Source of the DNA: Planococcus citri
Lineage: Eukaryota; Arthropoda; Insecta; Hemiptera; Pseudococcidae
Assembly (NCBI RefSeq): GCF_950023065.1
Contig: NC_088679.1
Coordinates: 44,206,001 to 44,270,000, forward strand
Direction: 5' to 3'
DNA length: 64,000 bases
Each line of letters begins with the position of its first letter. Position 1 is the stretch's first letter. The translations under genes were made by a program, and so were the position numbers. The notes below the pieces were generated by a model, which was not told the DNA's origin, made no database searches, and worked only from the letters and a program-made list of their open reading frames with translations. Of this stretch, positions 62,958-64,000 are shown one piece after another.

Positions 62958-64000
62958 TAACCTCATTTCAAACAGTTGCAAAACCTATCCAAATTTTTGA
63001 GTCTTTCCAAACCAATCTCAAATTTTGAGCATTTTCAAAGTTCCAAACCGATTTTTGTAAAATCTAAACCACGTTGGATTCAATTACAAAACCTCTACTA
63101 CGTTTTTGAGATATTTTTCTCCTTGTTAGATTTACTCCACCCACTTCTCCACTACAGTCATCTTTTCCCGTATTTCATTTCGTACGAGTTTGTTCCAATT
63201 TTTAAAAAAAATTCTTCTATTTACCTGTTTTATATTTTTCAAAAAAATAAATAAATGATAGGCCTATTGTAGAATAAAACTTTAAGCTACCGAAGTTGAT
63301 TTTATGATTTTTGATGAAAAGAAAGTTTACTTTTCTCCAGAAATTTTAAATCGCTTCTTTTGAGCTGATCAATCTCCAGCATGGCAAATACTTCATTTTT
63401 TTTTATTATTCCTGGTGAATGCAACAGGGATCCCTTCAAATTAGGCTTACGTCAGAAAATGTATCATTTAATCGATTAGATTCCACAAATCCTAAATTTT
63501 CAAATTGATTTTGGTAAATGCTTCCTTATTTTAGTTTAGATTTGACAAATGTTTCATTTTTAGATGACTTGACAAATTCTTTATTTCTAGATTTTCGAGA
63601 TCAAGTTAACCACTATCTGAAACCACATTAGGAATTTAACAATAATGATAATAAAGATCTGATTTACACAGTACACATATACACATAAAGTTAGACTTAC
63701 GTGGTGCAGCGGTAGGTTACTTAATATTCTCAGCCACGCCGTTTAGGGAGACATTTTCACAACTTTTTAGTTTTTGACATCACATTTGCGAGGTAGATTT
63801 ATAACTATACGAAATGAAATGTAGGTTTAATTAAAACAATGAATTAATTAACAAGAACCCGATGCGTGGTCACTATAACCATATAGACTCCATAAGTAAA
63901 TGCGAAAGATTACCAACGTCGCTATTGAATAATTAATTCGGCGTTAAATTGCAATTGTACGCCGACACTGATCACAATAAACGAATCATCAATTTTGGTC
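62958..64000. other. Repeat remnant then AT-rich DNA to the right edge
   Basis: The AAAACCTA tandem repeat continues to about 63115. Beyond it I see only AT-rich sequence with weakly repeated AGATTTGACAAAT-type text at about 63480-63600. TGGTGCAGCGGTAGGTT at 63704-63720 resembles a tRNA A-box, but no B-box follows. No gene is recognised. Confidence 0.45.

Noticed and set aside
63700..63760. tRNA-like A-box TGGTGCAGCGGTAGG
   Set aside because: No B-box, acceptor stem or anticodon arm could be formed, so neither a tRNA nor a tRNA-derived SINE is supported.

Overview
The window is AT-rich nuclear DNA from an insect. The evidence is the intron-rich gene structure with GT-AG introns of about 60-250 bp, arthropod-like proteins (Gs-alpha, VPS35, UBC9, TBCA, METTL3), and abundant non-autonomous DNA transposons. 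A sternorrhynchan hemipteran such as a scale insect or mealybug is my weak guess; the sequence does not prove the order.

Layout. (1) About 1.4-13.4 kb is a compact block of five conserved housekeeping genes. In order: the 5' end of the Gs-alpha gene (minus strand, running off the left edge), VPS35 (plus, 14 coding exons, 786 aa), UBC9 (minus, 5 coding exons, 159 aa), TBCA (plus, one exon, 109 aa) and METTL3 (plus, 11 coding exons, 558 aa). Every complete spliced model is divisible by three and open throughout. Gs-alpha/VPS35 and UBC9/TBCA are divergent pairs sharing promoter regions of about 1 kb. VPS35/UBC9 are convergent. (2) About 13.9-36.0 kb is one large minus-strand gene encoding a secreted 503-aa protein with a signal peptide and nine follistatin/agrin-type Kazal domains. 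Nine domain exons lie in 13.9-17.7 kb and the signal-peptide exon lies 18.25 kb away at 35.9 kb. The two parts join in frame. (3) From about 36 kb to the right edge I recognise no host gene. The region holds AT-rich DNA, degenerate minisatellites and transposon remains.

Mobile elements resolved from their ends and target-site duplications (TSDs): a 174-bp pogo/Tigger-like MITE in METTL3 intron 10; a 122-bp hAT-like MITE at 26.65 kb with a perfect 8-bp TSD; a degraded hAT-like element at 42.6 kb; a 761-bp element at 43.5 kb with TA TSDs; a 735-bp deleted mariner at 48.1 kb with 194-bp inverted repeats; and a three-level nest at 61.3-62.9 kb (a hAT-like element carrying a probable solo LTR, which carries a second hAT-like MITE with seven TATCGATA motifs).

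How the genes relate: the five conserved genes serve unrelated core functions (G-protein signalling, retromer sorting, SUMO conjugation, tubulin folding, mRNA m6A methylation), and nothing suggests a shared pathway. The Kazal gene stands apart in structure and probably in regulation, having a very long first intron with a CpG-dense island that may be a regulatory element or the start of an unrecognised plus-strand transcript. I found no convincing tRNA, rRNA or CRISPR feature.
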